Assembly (NCBI RefSeq): GCF_007748095.1
Contig: NZ_CP036287.1
Span: 5,022,001 to 5,086,000 of the forward strand
Source of the DNA: Engelhardtia mirabilis
GTDB lineage: Bacteria > Planctomycetota > UBA1135 > GCA-002686595
Length of the DNA stretch: 64,000 nucleotides
Direction: 5' to 3'
Shown here: positions 17,630 to 26,550 of the stretch, piece by piece
Numbering within the stretch: the stretch's first letter is position 1
How the letters are laid out: each line of letters starts with the position of its first letter
Notes under the pieces: model-generated
The model's input: only the letters and a program-made list of their open reading frames with translations
What the model was told of the DNA's origin: nothing
The model's database searches: none
Translations under genes and position numbers: made by a program

Positions 17630-19477
17630 CTACCGCTTCTTCCTGGTTCGCATTCTTGCAGTCGAAGCCGCCTTCTTCCTGGCCGGCCGCTCGCGATCCA
17701 CCTTGGCCGCGCCGACTTGGTCTCCGCCGCCTCCCCCGAGCCCAGGAGGAATCCTGGGCGTCTCGTCCGGGGCGGTTGCCGACAGCATCTGCATGACCGA
17801 GGCGATGACTTGCAGAATTGTCAGCAGACCGGCGACAACGCCGATCGCTATCGCGAGAGGCATCAGGGAGTCGACATACAACACCCCCAAGCGGGTTGCC
17901 AGTCCGAGGTAGATCGCACCTGCGAGTCCTGTGTAGACGGCGAGGTCTCGATTGCTCCTGAAGGCTCCCAGGAGCATGTTCGGGAAGCTCGTGAAGCTCC
18001 CAAGGAAGTTCGAGCGGCTGCCGTTGTCCTCTATCGGGTGCACCGGAAGTGGTGTGACCAGGTTGGCAGTCGTCCTGCCTTTCACGGGCCATCCGAAAAG
18101 CACCGCGAGGACCGCGACACCCCAGACGACCTTCAGCAGCGCCAGGACCATTGCGATCGCAGGCCGGTAGCTCGAGATAGCCATCGCGTCGCCAGCGGCG
18201 GCATAGGCCGAGATCTCGCTCGAATAGACGAATGGCTGGGCCAAGCCGTAGGCCACCCCGATGACCAGAATTGCGGAGGTGCCGAATCGAAGGTAGAAAG
18301 CCCAGCCGAGCACGATGGGGCTCAGGAACCCCAGGCACAGTGAGAACGACTCGTGCAGCCTGAAGGCCACCGCGGGGTTGAGTCGGAACACCGAATAGAC
18401 GACCCCCAGGTACCCAACCACGATCGATGACAGCAGAAGCCACGTGTAGACCGCTCGGCGCAGCCGGAACTGATTCCCGCGAGTCACCACGAAGTAGATC
18501 ACTACCAGCGTGATCGCATTCAGATTGTCGAGGGTCGAAGCCATGACGCTGCGGAGCATCACCCCCCAATCCTCGAGCAGATACAGGCTCAACCACGCCG
18601 CCGCCATGAGCACCCAGAAGACGAGCCAAATCGCGACGGCCAAACGCTGATACTCGTGCAGCACCAGACCCTGGGCGCCGTCCCTCTCGGCGCCGAGTCC
18701 GTCACGGGCCTGCACGCCTCCGAGTCGCGCGCGTCGAAAGAGCAACAGCACCCCGAGAAGGGTCGCCAGGGAGAGACTAATGGCGAGGTTTGCCCCCTGG
18801 GCGAACCGCGCCGCGGGCGAAGACTTGCCCTGGACCTCCCAACGGTTGAGGAGTTCGTTCAGCCACAGGCGGAGCTCCAACCTCTCTCCCGATGCTCCAC
18901 GCTTGACGTCTACCAGGATCGTCGCCACCTGACCGGATTCGAACTCCGTCTCGTGCAGCGCGATCAGCGTCGCGTTGCTCCACAGCCTCGAACCGACGCT
19001 CTCACAGAGACCCTGGGCCGTTACCTGGACCTTGTCGAGGCTCAACCACTTCAGTCCTGGTACGTGGCGAGAGATTGCGACCTGGACGGGCGCGGAGAGC
19101 TTCAGATCCAACGGCAGGAGTTCCCCGTCGGACTTGCGAACCCGCGCGACGACCACTCGATAGGGCTCCTCGCTTTCGAGGTCCCGAATCAGCTCGGGGA
19201 GCACCAAGCCCTGGATGAGCTCGAGCAACGCCGCCGATTCTGGCGAGTTGCTCGGCAGTACTTCGGTCGCGGCGCCCGCAGCCTGCGGGTGCCCCGGGGC
19301 CCCCGCCGATCCCGTGAAATCCGGATCCGCGGGCGGGCCGCCGCCTGCGGACTTGCCGGGTTCGCGCTCCGCGGCACCAGGTCCCATTCCAGGCATGGTC
19401 GCGGCGCTGGCCAGCGAAACGGCCAAGAGGGCCGGCACGAGCACACGCCAAACGGACACCAATGCAATCAATCCCAT
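17630..19477 (-). CDS. Multi-pass membrane protein with extracytoplasmic N-terminal domain, unknown family
   Basis: The start at 19477 (MGLIALVSVWRVLVPALLAV) gives a signal peptide; seven more codons are open upstream. The product has about 615 residues. A soluble domain (roughly 80-215, with VVVARVRKSDGELLPLDL and RLELRLWLNELLNRWEVQ) precedes a transmembrane helix (ANLAISLSLATLLGVLLLF). A second group of about seven to nine helices follows, running to LAIAIGVVAGLLTILQVI, and the end is a Lys/Arg-rich cytoplasmic tail (KKAASTARMRTRKKR). I do not recognise the family. The gene is poorer in G+C than its neighbours: a hand count of 18481-18540 gives 52%, against 75% for 15001-15060 in addA. It is divergent from the haem peroxidase at 19859. 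Foreign origin is possible. Confidence 0.7.
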   Translation of the reverse strand: MGLIALVSVWRVLVPALLAVSLASAATMPGMGPGAAEREPGKSAGGGPPADPDFTGSAGAPGHPQAAGAATEVLPSNSPESAALLELIQGLVLPELIRDLESEEPYRVVVARVRKSDGELLPLDLKLSAPVQVAISRHVPGLKWLSLDKVQVTAQGLCESVGSRLWSNATLIALHETEFESGQVATILVDVKRGASGERLELRLWLNELLNRWEVQGKSSPAARFAQGANLAISLSLATLLGVLLLFRRARLGGVQARDGLGAERDGAQGLVLHEYQRLAVAIWLVFWVLMAAAWLSLYLLEDWGVMLRSVMASTLDNLNAITLVVIYFVVTRGNQFRLRRAVYTWLLLSSIVVGYLGVVYSVFRLNPAVAFRLHESFSLCLGFLSPIVLGWAFYLRFGTSAILVIGVAYGLAQPFVYSSEISAYAAAGDAMAISSYRPAIAMVLALLKVVWGVAVLAVLFGWPVKGRTTANLVTPLPVHPIEDNGSRSNFLGSFTSFPNMLLGAFRSNRDLAVYTGLAGAIYLGLATRLGVLYVDSLMPLAIAIGVVAGLLTILQVIASVMQMLSATAPDETPRIPPGLGGGGGDQVGAAKVDRERPARKKAASTARMRTRKKR

Positions 19478-19858
19478 GGTCAGACCCCATTCCTCCACCT
19501 TGCTGCCCGCATCGGCCCGAGAGCCGCCCGGCGTCCACGACCCGGCACCTCCATGAACGCAAAGAGAGGGGGCCGTCGGCGGGATTCTCGATCAGGGCTG
19601 CGGCGTGGGGCCCTAGGCCGGTCCGCCAGCGACTGTAGAGGGGCTCTGGTTCCGCTCCAGCGCCCGACAGACAAGCGTAAGGCCAACGTAAACCGACAAC
19701 CGGCTTCGTGCGGGACGCCGTTCCTGATCTGTGGCGGCGCACGGCCGCACTCCTCGTTCCCTTCTGCTCACTCCTCGCGCGCTCGAGGGCGCCCGCGGGG
19801 GTCGCGAGGGACCGGAGGCCATCTACCGGGTCCGATCTCCGTCCCCAAAGCCACACCC
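19478..19858. other. Divergent intergenic region between membrane protein and peroxidase
   Basis: 381 bases without a supported gene. Both flanking genes start outward from it, so it must hold their promoters. I could not identify -35/-10 elements or an operator with confidence. Confidence 0.5.
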
Positions 19859-21310
19859 ATGAACCACGGCAACCTGAGCCGCGACATCACCGCTCCGCGT
19901 TCGAAGTTCTACCACGGCCCGTTCGGCCGGCTCTTCCGCGAGCTTCCGCCCTGGGTACCGCCGGGCAAGACCGACGCGGAGCGCGAGCGCTACCTTCGCA
20001 ATGCGGCGTCGACCATGTTCGAGGCGGCTGGAAGCAGTGACAGCTTCGACAACTCGAAGATCCCTGCGGGCTACACCTACTTCGGGCAGTTCATCGACCA
20101 CGACATCACCTTCGACCCGACGTCGAGCCTGCAGAAGCAGAACGATCCGGACCGGCTGCAGAACTTCCGCACGCCGCGGCTGGACCTCGACAACGTCTAC
20201 GGCGAGGGGCCCGGCGACGAGCCGTTCATGTACGACCGGCGCGAGGGTCGCGGGGGCGAGTTCCTGCTCGGCAAGGGGCGCAAGCTTCCGGCGGATCTGC
20301 AGGACAGCGAGATCGCCATGTCCGAGCTGGAGGCGACCGGTGAAGACGACCTGCCCCGCAACGAGCAGGGCCGCGCTCTGATCGGCGACATGCGGAACGA
20401 CGAGAACCTGATCGTCTCGCAGCTCCAACTGGCGTTCCTGAAGCTCCACAACAAGGTCCTGCGTCGCGTCAAGGCCGACGAGGGGCTGACCGGTGACGAG
20501 GCGTTCGAGCGGACCCAACAGGTCGTGCGCTGGCACTACCAGTACGTGGTGATCCACGACTTCCTGCGCGACCGGGTCGTGAGCAAGGAGCTGGTCGACG
20601 ACATCCTGCCGGACCTCGACGCGACCGGTCCGCAGAACGCCAACCTCTACTTCTACGACTGGAGCCACCAACCGTTCATCCCGGTCGAGTTCTCCGTCGC
20701 CGCCTACCGGCTGGGGCACAGCATGGTGCGGCCTTCGTACCAGATGAACGCCGGGGTGTCGGCGCTGCCCATCTTCCTGCCCGCCGGCGCCGGTCACGAC
20801 GAGGACCTGCGCGGCTTCAGGCCCCTGCCGGAGGGACGCACCGCGGACTGGAAGACGTTCTTCGAGATCAGTGGCTCGAACCCGCAGAAGAGCCGCAAGC
20901 TCGACGGCAAGCTCTCGCCGGCGTTGATGAACCTGCCGTTCGACGGCAACTCCTCGCTGGCCTTCCTGAACCTGGCTCGGGGCTGGCGCATGGGCCTGCC
21001 GAGCGGCCAGGCCATCGCTCGGGCCATGGCCCTCCCGGAGGACCAGATCATCCCGAACTCCGAGCTCGGCATCGCCAACTCGGGGGTCAACGAGGCACCC
21101 CTGTGGTTCTACATCCTCAAGGAGGCCGAGCTGCAGCAGGGCGGCGAGCGCCTGGGCGCCGTGGGCGGACGCATCGTGGCCGAGGTCCTGATCGGACTGA
21201 TCCTCGGTGACCCGCGCAGCTACCTGAACATCCACCCGCGCTTCGAGCCGACGATCGGCAAGACCATGGGCGAGCTGCTCGACTTCGCCGGGACGTCGGT
21301 CGCTCCCTGA
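19859..21310 (+). CDS. Animal-type (cyclooxygenase/peroxidase superfamily) haem peroxidase 1
   Basis: The upstream part of this frame is shadow; the start at 19859 (MNHGNLSRDITAPRSKFY) gives 483 residues. Landmarks of animal haem peroxidases are present: the distal His81 in FGQFIDHDITF, the catalytic Arg in IGDMRNDENLIVSQLQ followed by LAFLKLHNKVL, and the proximal His287 in AAYRLGHSMVRPSY. There is no signal peptide, so it is probably cytoplasmic or exported by another route. Family members use hydrogen peroxide to oxidise halides or organic substrates; the substrate here is unknown. A second, diverged paralogue is encoded at 47289-48932. A strong hairpin follows the stop codon. Confidence 0.9.
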   Translation: MNHGNLSRDITAPRSKFYHGPFGRLFRELPPWVPPGKTDAERERYLRNAASTMFEAAGSSDSFDNSKIPAGYTYFGQFIDHDITFDPTSSLQKQNDPDRLQNFRTPRLDLDNVYGEGPGDEPFMYDRREGRGGEFLLGKGRKLPADLQDSEIAMSELEATGEDDLPRNEQGRALIGDMRNDENLIVSQLQLAFLKLHNKVLRRVKADEGLTGDEAFERTQQVVRWHYQYVVIHDFLRDRVVSKELVDDILPDLDATGPQNANLYFYDWSHQPFIPVEFSVAAYRLGHSMVRPSYQMNAGVSALPIFLPAGAGHDEDLRGFRPLPEGRTADWKTFFEISGSNPQKSRKLDGKLSPALMNLPFDGNSSLAFLNLARGWRMGLPSGQAIARAMALPEDQIIPNSELGIANSGVNEAPLWFYILKEAELQQGGERLGAVGGRIVAEVLIGLILGDPRSYLNIHPRFEPTIGKTMGELLDFAGTSVAP

Positions 21311-21334
21311 GACGGCGACCTCGCGTCGACGAGA

Positions 21335-21369
21335 AGGCCCGCCGGCACATTGCGTGCGCCGGCGGGCCT
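21335..21369. terminator. Bidirectional terminator hairpin
   Basis: A perfect 12-base-pair stem (AGGCCCGCCGGC with its complement) and an 11-base loop lie between the convergent peroxidase and protease genes. The + strand continues GTTCACTTC, so there is no strong T tract, but position and stem strength fit a shared terminator. Confidence 0.65.
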
Positions 21370-21402
21370 GTTCACTTCAAGGGGCCTCCCGGCCCCTCGG
21401 AA

Positions 21403-24400
21403 TCAGTTGCAGATCGTCGCCGCGAAGCCGGGCGAGATCGAGAAGCCCTCGGGCGCGGCCGCGTCGGTGACGAAGGCCTGCACGAACAGGGTCTGGCCGA
21501 TCAGGCCGGGCGAGTTCGACAGCGGCACCGACAGCGTGATCTGACCGAAGACGTCCAGCAGTACGCTCGGCGTCAGGATCGGCAGGACCAGCAGCGACCC
21601 ACCCAAGGCCGGGATGTCGGCGGACTGCAGGCCGACCACGATGGTCGCGACCGATTGAGGCCGACCGTTCTTGACCGCCACGACGAACTCGGTATTGCCC
21701 GATTGCGCCGGTTGGCCCTTGGCGTCGATGGTCGGTACCTGACCGCCGAGCCCCGCGACGCCCGCGCCGTAGATCGAGGGCTGGCAGAAGCTCGGGCTCG
21801 GGTTGAGGGTGAAGATCTCCAGGTCGTCGATGTTCCAGCCGCCGAGGTTGAGCCCGCCGTCGGACTCGAGCCGGAACTCGAGCTCGACGCTCGGGTCACC
21901 GTCGGCGGAGGAGATGTCCAGCTCGAAGTTCGTCCAGGCCGTGTCCACCAGGTTGCCGTTCTGCGGGTTCTCCCACACGGTGGCGCCGTTCAGGCGGATC
22001 TGGGCCTGGTCGAAGATGGCCTCCTCGACCGTCAACCAGCGCTGGAAGCGCAGGGTCGCGCCGTTCGCACCGCTGAGGTCGATCAGGGGCGAGCGCAGGA
22101 AGTTGATCACGTCCGGCTGGTAGGCGCCGTTGAAGCCGTCCGGCCCCAGGTCGTTGCCCCACACGTTCAGGCCGCTCACGGCCTGGTCCGGATCATTCCA
22201 GGCGATACCGCTCGAGACGCCGCCCTTGCCGCCCGGGACGCCGCGCTGCCAGTCGTCCTGGGTCTGCACTTGGGCGTGGGTCCAGCCGTTGTCGGTCGGG
22301 CCGTCGAAGTTCTCGGAGAACTGCACCTCGAGCTGACCGACGGTGAAGCGCGCCGGCGCGGCCGCGCCGTCCTCGGGCCAAGTCTTGGTGTTGCCGAGGT
22401 TGTCGGTCACCTCGACCCAGTAGTCCACCTGGGCGGGTGAAGGCACGCCGGGGATCAAGCCCGCGTAGGTGGCGCCACCATTGTTCGACATGGCCACGGT
22501 CTGGACGCCGGCGCCCGCGTCGAACTTCAGCTCGACTTGGGTCAGCGATCCACCGATCAGCGAAGCTGCGACCACGGCCACTCCGTAGGGACCAGCCTCG
22601 TCGAGGCTGTCGGAGACCGCAGCCAAGTTGGCGACCGCGATCAACGAGAGCTCGTAGCCGGGGAAGCCCTGCTCCAGGAAGGCCCCGTCGATCTCGGCGT
22701 AGTTGGGCGTGCCGTTGTCGATGTTGCCGTCGTTGTCGTCCAGGGTCAGCAACTGGATCTCGATCACGCTGTCGATCGTGCCTTGGTCGTAGCCGTTCAT
22801 CCAGCCACTCAGGAGCTGGTCGGCGACCAGGCCGCCGACGGCAGTGCCGTACTTGGTCTGCAGGTTGCGCCGCACCTTCCACATGGCGCCCATGTGGACC
22901 TGACCGTCGGTGTGCACCGCGCCGTAGCAGCCGCCGTTGCCGTCGCCGCAGTATTGCAGGGTGTTCTCACCGCTGCGGATGATCGTGCTGCCGCCGGAGA
23001 AGCCCGAGCCCACGATCGGGGTGTCGAACAGGTACATGGCGAAGACGTCGGCGTTGCCTTCGCCGAAGCCGTCCGAGCCGTTGAAGCTGCCATAGCGGTC
23101 GTTCAGCCAGTGGCCCTGCTCGTGGGCGATCACGGTCGAGTAGGCCGTGTTCACGCAGCCGCCGCCGGGCAGGAAGTAGTTGGTGCTGGAGCCGTCGTAG
23201 AAGGCGTTGCAGTTGCTGATCGTAAACGTCCCGAAGTCCGTGAAGTCCTCGTTGACCTCGGAGTTGTTGACGAAGTCCATGGCTCCGTCGGTCGGGTTCA
23301 GGCTGCGGATCCAGTCACGCATCGCGTTGAGCGTCACGAAGACGTTCGACTGGGAGGTGACCTGGGCGTCGCCCGTCGGGTTCATCAAGACCGTGTTCCC
23401 GGTCCCGCTCAGGGACTGGGTGATCACGTGCTCGGCGCCCTGATCGTTGAAGACGTCGTTGAAGCTGCCCTCGTACTGGAAGGTGACGTTCAACGGCCCG
23501 CTGACGCCGGGGAAGTTGAAGAAGCCGTTCTGGTCGGTGAAGACCGAGCCGGCCGAGCTGTCCACGCGCATGTAGGCGGCGGGCACCTGGACCTCGGGGT
23601 TCGAGGCCGAGTCGGGCTGGGTGCCGGGGGTGGCGTTGGTCAGCACCTGGCCGCCCACGTCGAAGAAGTGGATCAGGTCCTCGTCGACCACCAGGCGCGG
23701 GCTGCCCTCGGCGGCCACCGCGTAGCGCCGGGCGAAGACCGCGCCGGACTGCTCGAAGCGCAGGTCCAGCTCCCAGGCGGCGACCGGCGCGCGGAGCTTG
23801 CCCTGCTGCTCCTGCACCATGACCAGGCGCGGCTCGCCGACCTCGGTCGGGGCCAGGCCGGTGGTCTGCACGAAGGACGTCACGGCGGCGGCGCGCGCCA
23901 TGGCGCTCGACACCGTCGGCCGCACCGAGAACTCGGACAGGTTCGGCAGGCCCGTGCTGTCCAGGGCCAGGAGCGTGCCGTCCATGCCGAGCAGCACGTT
24001 GACCTTGCCCCCGCGCACGGGGATGCCGTCGACCACCTGGCCGAAGCTGACCACGACCTTGTCGCTGCTGCCGCCGAAGCTCAGGGGCAGGTAGGTCACG
24101 GTCGGCTCGCCGAGGGCCTCGAGGTCCACGCCGAGCAGGCCGTGGGCGCTCTCGAGGAAGCCCAGGGCCTGGGCGACGTAGTCACCGTCGACCCGGGGGG
24201 TGGTGCTGGCGGCGACGCTGCCGCCAAAGAGGAAGGCCGCGTGGCCGGTGCCCGCGTCCCGGCGCAGGTGCCAGGAGGGCCCGTGCTCGGCGCGCCAGGT
24301 CGCCAGGCCTGCGGTCAGGTCCGGCGAGCGATCGGGGAGCCCCTGGGCCTCCAGTTGGCCGGCGTGGGCGGAGAGGGCGAGGGGTACGCAGAGGACGGCC

Positions 24401-24432
24401 GCCGAGAGGGCGGTCAGGGTCGCTCGAGTCAT
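21403..24432 (-). CDS. Secreted gluzincin-type metalloprotease (fungalysin/thermolysin-like) with C-terminal domains
   Basis: The product has 1009 residues with a signal peptide (MTRATLTALSAAVLCVPLAL). The N-terminal third looks like a fungalysin/thermolysin propeptide (KVVVSFGQVVDGIPVRGGKV). The zinc site is HEQGH at residues 437-441, with a third ligand candidate Glu458 in GFGEGNADVFAMY, as in M4/M36-like enzymes. After the catalytic domain come a beta-sandwich linker (VDYWVEVTDNLGNTKTWPED), a jelly-roll segment (LRFQRWLTVEEAIFDQAQI, WNIDDLEIF) and a C-terminal domain (from SFCQPSIYGAGVAGLGG to the last residue) shared with other secreted proteins here. Probably an extracellular protease for nutrient proteins, activated by propeptide removal. 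It converges with the peroxidase gene. Confidence 0.82.
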   Translation of the reverse strand: MTRATLTALSAAVLCVPLALSAHAGQLEAQGLPDRSPDLTAGLATWRAEHGPSWHLRRDAGTGHAAFLFGGSVAASTTPRVDGDYVAQALGFLESAHGLLGVDLEALGEPTVTYLPLSFGGSSDKVVVSFGQVVDGIPVRGGKVNVLLGMDGTLLALDSTGLPNLSEFSVRPTVSSAMARAAAVTSFVQTTGLAPTEVGEPRLVMVQEQQGKLRAPVAAWELDLRFEQSGAVFARRYAVAAEGSPRLVVDEDLIHFFDVGGQVLTNATPGTQPDSASNPEVQVPAAYMRVDSSAGSVFTDQNGFFNFPGVSGPLNVTFQYEGSFNDVFNDQGAEHVITQSLSGTGNTVLMNPTGDAQVTSQSNVFVTLNAMRDWIRSLNPTDGAMDFVNNSEVNEDFTDFGTFTISNCNAFYDGSSTNYFLPGGGCVNTAYSTVIAHEQGHWLNDRYGSFNGSDGFGEGNADVFAMYLFDTPIVGSGFSGGSTIIRSGENTLQYCGDGNGGCYGAVHTDGQVHMGAMWKVRRNLQTKYGTAVGGLVADQLLSGWMNGYDQGTIDSVIEIQLLTLDDNDGNIDNGTPNYAEIDGAFLEQGFPGYELSLIAVANLAAVSDSLDEAGPYGVAVVAASLIGGSLTQVELKFDAGAGVQTVAMSNNGGATYAGLIPGVPSPAQVDYWVEVTDNLGNTKTWPEDGAAAPARFTVGQLEVQFSENFDGPTDNGWTHAQVQTQDDWQRGVPGGKGGVSSGIAWNDPDQAVSGLNVWGNDLGPDGFNGAYQPDVINFLRSPLIDLSGANGATLRFQRWLTVEEAIFDQAQIRLNGATVWENPQNGNLVDTAWTNFELDISSADGDPSVELEFRLESDGGLNLGGWNIDDLEIFTLNPSPSFCQPSIYGAGVAGLGGQVPTIDAKGQPAQSGNTEFVVAVKNGRPQSVATIVVGLQSADIPALGGSLLVLPILTPSVLLDVFGQITLSVPLSNSPGLIGQTLFVQAFVTDAAAPEGFSISPGFAATICN

Positions 24433-24877
24433 GGGTCGGGGAGGGACGGTTGCGGCGCCGCCGGGGAGTGGGGGGTAGCGGCGCCGGGGGGAACGGCGGG
24501 GCGCGGTTGCGGCCGATCGGACGGGACTCCGCCCGGGCAGTCCGGCCGCAGGGCCCCGGACCAGTCTTCCCGACGATCGGGAGCGCGCCCTCGGTTCCCC
24601 TCAATCCCCGCAGGAGGGACGCCACACCCGCCGCCTGGCCGTCGTTCCAGACCACGCGCACGCCCCGACCGTCTCCGGTCCGGTCGCCGGTTACGCCGAT
24701 CGAACAGGCCCCGGGGGCCTTCCGGGGGCCGCTTGGGGGTGCCCACTTCGGGACTACTCAACTCGAACGGGTACACGGCGTCCGCTAGGGCCCATGAGCC
24801 CTCTCCTAGACCCGTGCCCCCCGAGCAAACATTCCCGCACGAACTCCACGCGCCGATTGCCGGCGCAACAAAAGCTC
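24433..24877. other. Divergent intergenic region, no gene seen
   Basis: 445 bases between the protease and the small membrane protein. Open frames cross it on both strands but are Pro/Arg-rich, as expected of random G+C-rich sequence. It presumably holds two outward promoters; none could be placed. Confidence 0.4.
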
Positions 24878-25048
24878 ATGATCGGATCCGCACTCACCTT
24901 GTTCGTCGCCGCCCTCCTCAGCGGCTTGATCGGCTACCTCGACCTGATCGGCTCGGCCTCTGTCTTCGCTCAGATGGCCTTCTGGGTCTTCCTCGCGCTC
25001 TTCGCCGTGGCGCTGGGCGTCGGCGGCCTACGCCGGCCCGCCTACTGA
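24878..25048 (+). CDS. Small DUF1328-like membrane protein
   Basis: A frame is open from 24794, but the start at 24878 (MIGSALTLFVAALLSGLIGY) matches the usual beginning of the family and gives 56 residues. Two hydrophobic helices (about residues 3-21 and 31-48) with a Gly/Ala-rich turn and a short basic end (GGLRRPAY) match the pattern of DUF1328/YtjA peptides. These are short membrane proteins of unknown function, often found in stress-related contexts. The neighbours give no extra clue. Confidence 0.6.
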   Translation: MIGSALTLFVAALLSGLIGYLDLIGSASVFAQMAFWVFLALFAVALGVGGLRRPAY

Positions 25049-25143
25049 GCTGACGGTGCAGGGGCTCGGGCCTCGGAGCTCGCGCCTCGGGGGCCTGGGG
25101 CGCAGAGACTCGCGCGCAAGCGCTCGAATCCCGTGACTCGAGT

Positions 25144-25770
25144 TCAGAGGGGCCGACGCAACGCGAAGGGGTGGAACTCCCGACCGTCGCGCACCGTGTA
25201 CTTGCGCTCGAAGTTGGTCCCGACCATCTCCCCCTCGCGAGCCGACGCCGGGGGCTGGTAGTCGATCCGCTCGAGGGTCGCGCGCTCCAGGACCTCGGCC
25301 ACCCACTCGGCGTACTCCGGGTGGTCGGTCACGATCCGCAACTGCCCGCCGGGGGCGACGATCCGCTCGAGCTCGGGCAGGAAGGCCGCGCTGACCAGGC
25401 GTCGCTTGTGGTGGCGCTTCTTCGGCCAGGGATCGGGGAAGTAGACGTGCACCGCCTGTAGGCTCTGGCTCGGCACGTGGTCGCGCACCAACACCGTCGC
25501 GTCCATCGAGGTCGTGCGGCAGTTGAGCAGGCCGCCCCGCCGCAACCGGTCGGCCATGTAGGCCGCGTACTTCCCCATGTACTCGACGCCGAAGAAGCTG
25601 ACCTCGGGCCGCGCTGCCGCCTCCTGGGCCAGGAACGTGCCCTTGCCCGAACCGATCTCGAGTTCCACGGGCCGCTCGGCCTCGAACAGCGCGGCCCAGT
25701 CGATGGGCTTCGCGAGGTCTTCGGGGCGGACGGCGATCGGGCTCGTGTCGAGGAGTCGTTGGAGGCGCAT
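25144..25770 (-). CDS. trmB: tRNA (guanine-N7-)-methyltransferase
   Basis: The start at 25770 (MRLQRLLDTSPIAVRPEDLA) gives 208 residues, the normal TrmB length; the longer open frame is not needed. The SAM-binding motif ELEIGSGKGTFL, the diagnostic VHVYFPDPWPKKRHHKRRLV segment and the C-terminal GTNFERKYTVRDG are all present. The enzyme methylates N7 of G46 in the variable loop of several tRNAs. The start is only eight bases from the proposed start of the divergent lipoprotein gene, so the two promoters must overlap each other's coding regions or one of the starts is wrong. Confidence 0.95.
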   Translation of the reverse strand: MRLQRLLDTSPIAVRPEDLAKPIDWAALFEAERPVELEIGSGKGTFLAQEAAARPEVSFFGVEYMGKYAAYMADRLRRGGLLNCRTTSMDATVLVRDHVPSQSLQAVHVYFPDPWPKKRHHKRRLVSAAFLPELERIVAPGGQLRIVTDHPEYAEWVAEVLERATLERIDYQPPASAREGEMVGTNFERKYTVRDGREFHPFALRRPL

Positions 25771-25777
25771 CGTCGGG

Positions 25778-26311
25778 TTGGGTCGAGGGGCGCAGGATAG
25801 CACGGGCTCCCACCGCACCGGACGGCTCGCGACCGCCCTCGTCGGCCTCACCTGCTTGGCCCTGGCGGCCTGCGCAACGCCCGCGGCCGAGGTTCCCTCA
25901 GCCGCCGGGCGGCTCGACCGACTCTCGTGGCTCGTCGGCGACTGGCGCCGGTTGGACCGACCCAACGCCGCGGGCGAGCGTTGGTGGCGCGACGGCAACC
26001 AACTGCGCGCCGAGGCCTGGCACACCGGCGAGCACGGGCAGGAGCTCGACGAGCGCTTGACGATCGAGGCGCGGGGCGACGAGCTGGTCTACATCGCCGA
26101 GGTCGTGGGCAAGGCCGGTTCGCCGACCGAGTTCCTGCTGACCCAGCAGTCCGCCGGCGTGGTCGCCTTCGAGAACCGGGCGCACTTGCGGCCCTGGCGC
26201 ATCGAGTACGTGTCGAACAGCGCCCTGCTCCTGGCCCGGGTGCACTTCGCGGCCGCCGGCGGCCAAAAGAGCAAGGTGCTGGAGATCCCCTTCGCGCGGC
26301 CGGACAAATAG
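25778..26311 (+). CDS. Lipoprotein with DUF6265-like domain
   Basis: The frame runs from 25577, but the region up to about 25780 is antisense to trmB. The only nearby initiation codon before the signal peptide is TTG 25778, giving about 177 residues; this start is uncertain. A lipoprotein signal (ATALVGLTCLALAACAT, lipobox LAAC) is followed by a small beta-rich domain with LSWLVGDWRR, WWRDGNQLRAEAWH, LTIEARGDELVYIAEVVG and VAFENRAHLRPWRIEY. The LxxLxGxW opening and later strands resemble DUF6265 and related lipocalin-like lipoproteins. Function is unknown. Confidence 0.65.
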   Translation: MGRGAQDSTGSHRTGRLATALVGLTCLALAACATPAAEVPSAAGRLDRLSWLVGDWRRLDRPNAAGERWWRDGNQLRAEAWHTGEHGQELDERLTIEARGDELVYIAEVVGKAGSPTEFLLTQQSAGVVAFENRAHLRPWRIEYVSNSALLLARVHFAAAGGQKSKVLEIPFARPDK

Positions 26312-26550
26312 GAGCGCGACGGAGACGAACCATGTCGACCCTCCCGAGCGTCGTGCCGAGCGCAGAGGTGATCTGCGGCAGGCTACTCGGGCCGCGGATC
26401 CGTTCCGCCCGCCGGCGCACTTGGTAGGCGCGCCCGATCGCCCGTATCGCCTTGGCCGCGCGAGCGCCGATCGGCCTCCGCGGTGAGGGGACTTCGCGGT
26501 CGGAGTCGCCCACGTCCTTCGGCGAGGACGAGAATCCTGCGCCTTCTGAT

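Noticed and set aside
26332..26427. A 31-residue plus-strand frame (MSTLPSVVPSAEVICGRLLG...)
   Set aside because: Too short and without a recognised family, conserved context or convincing ribosome-binding site.
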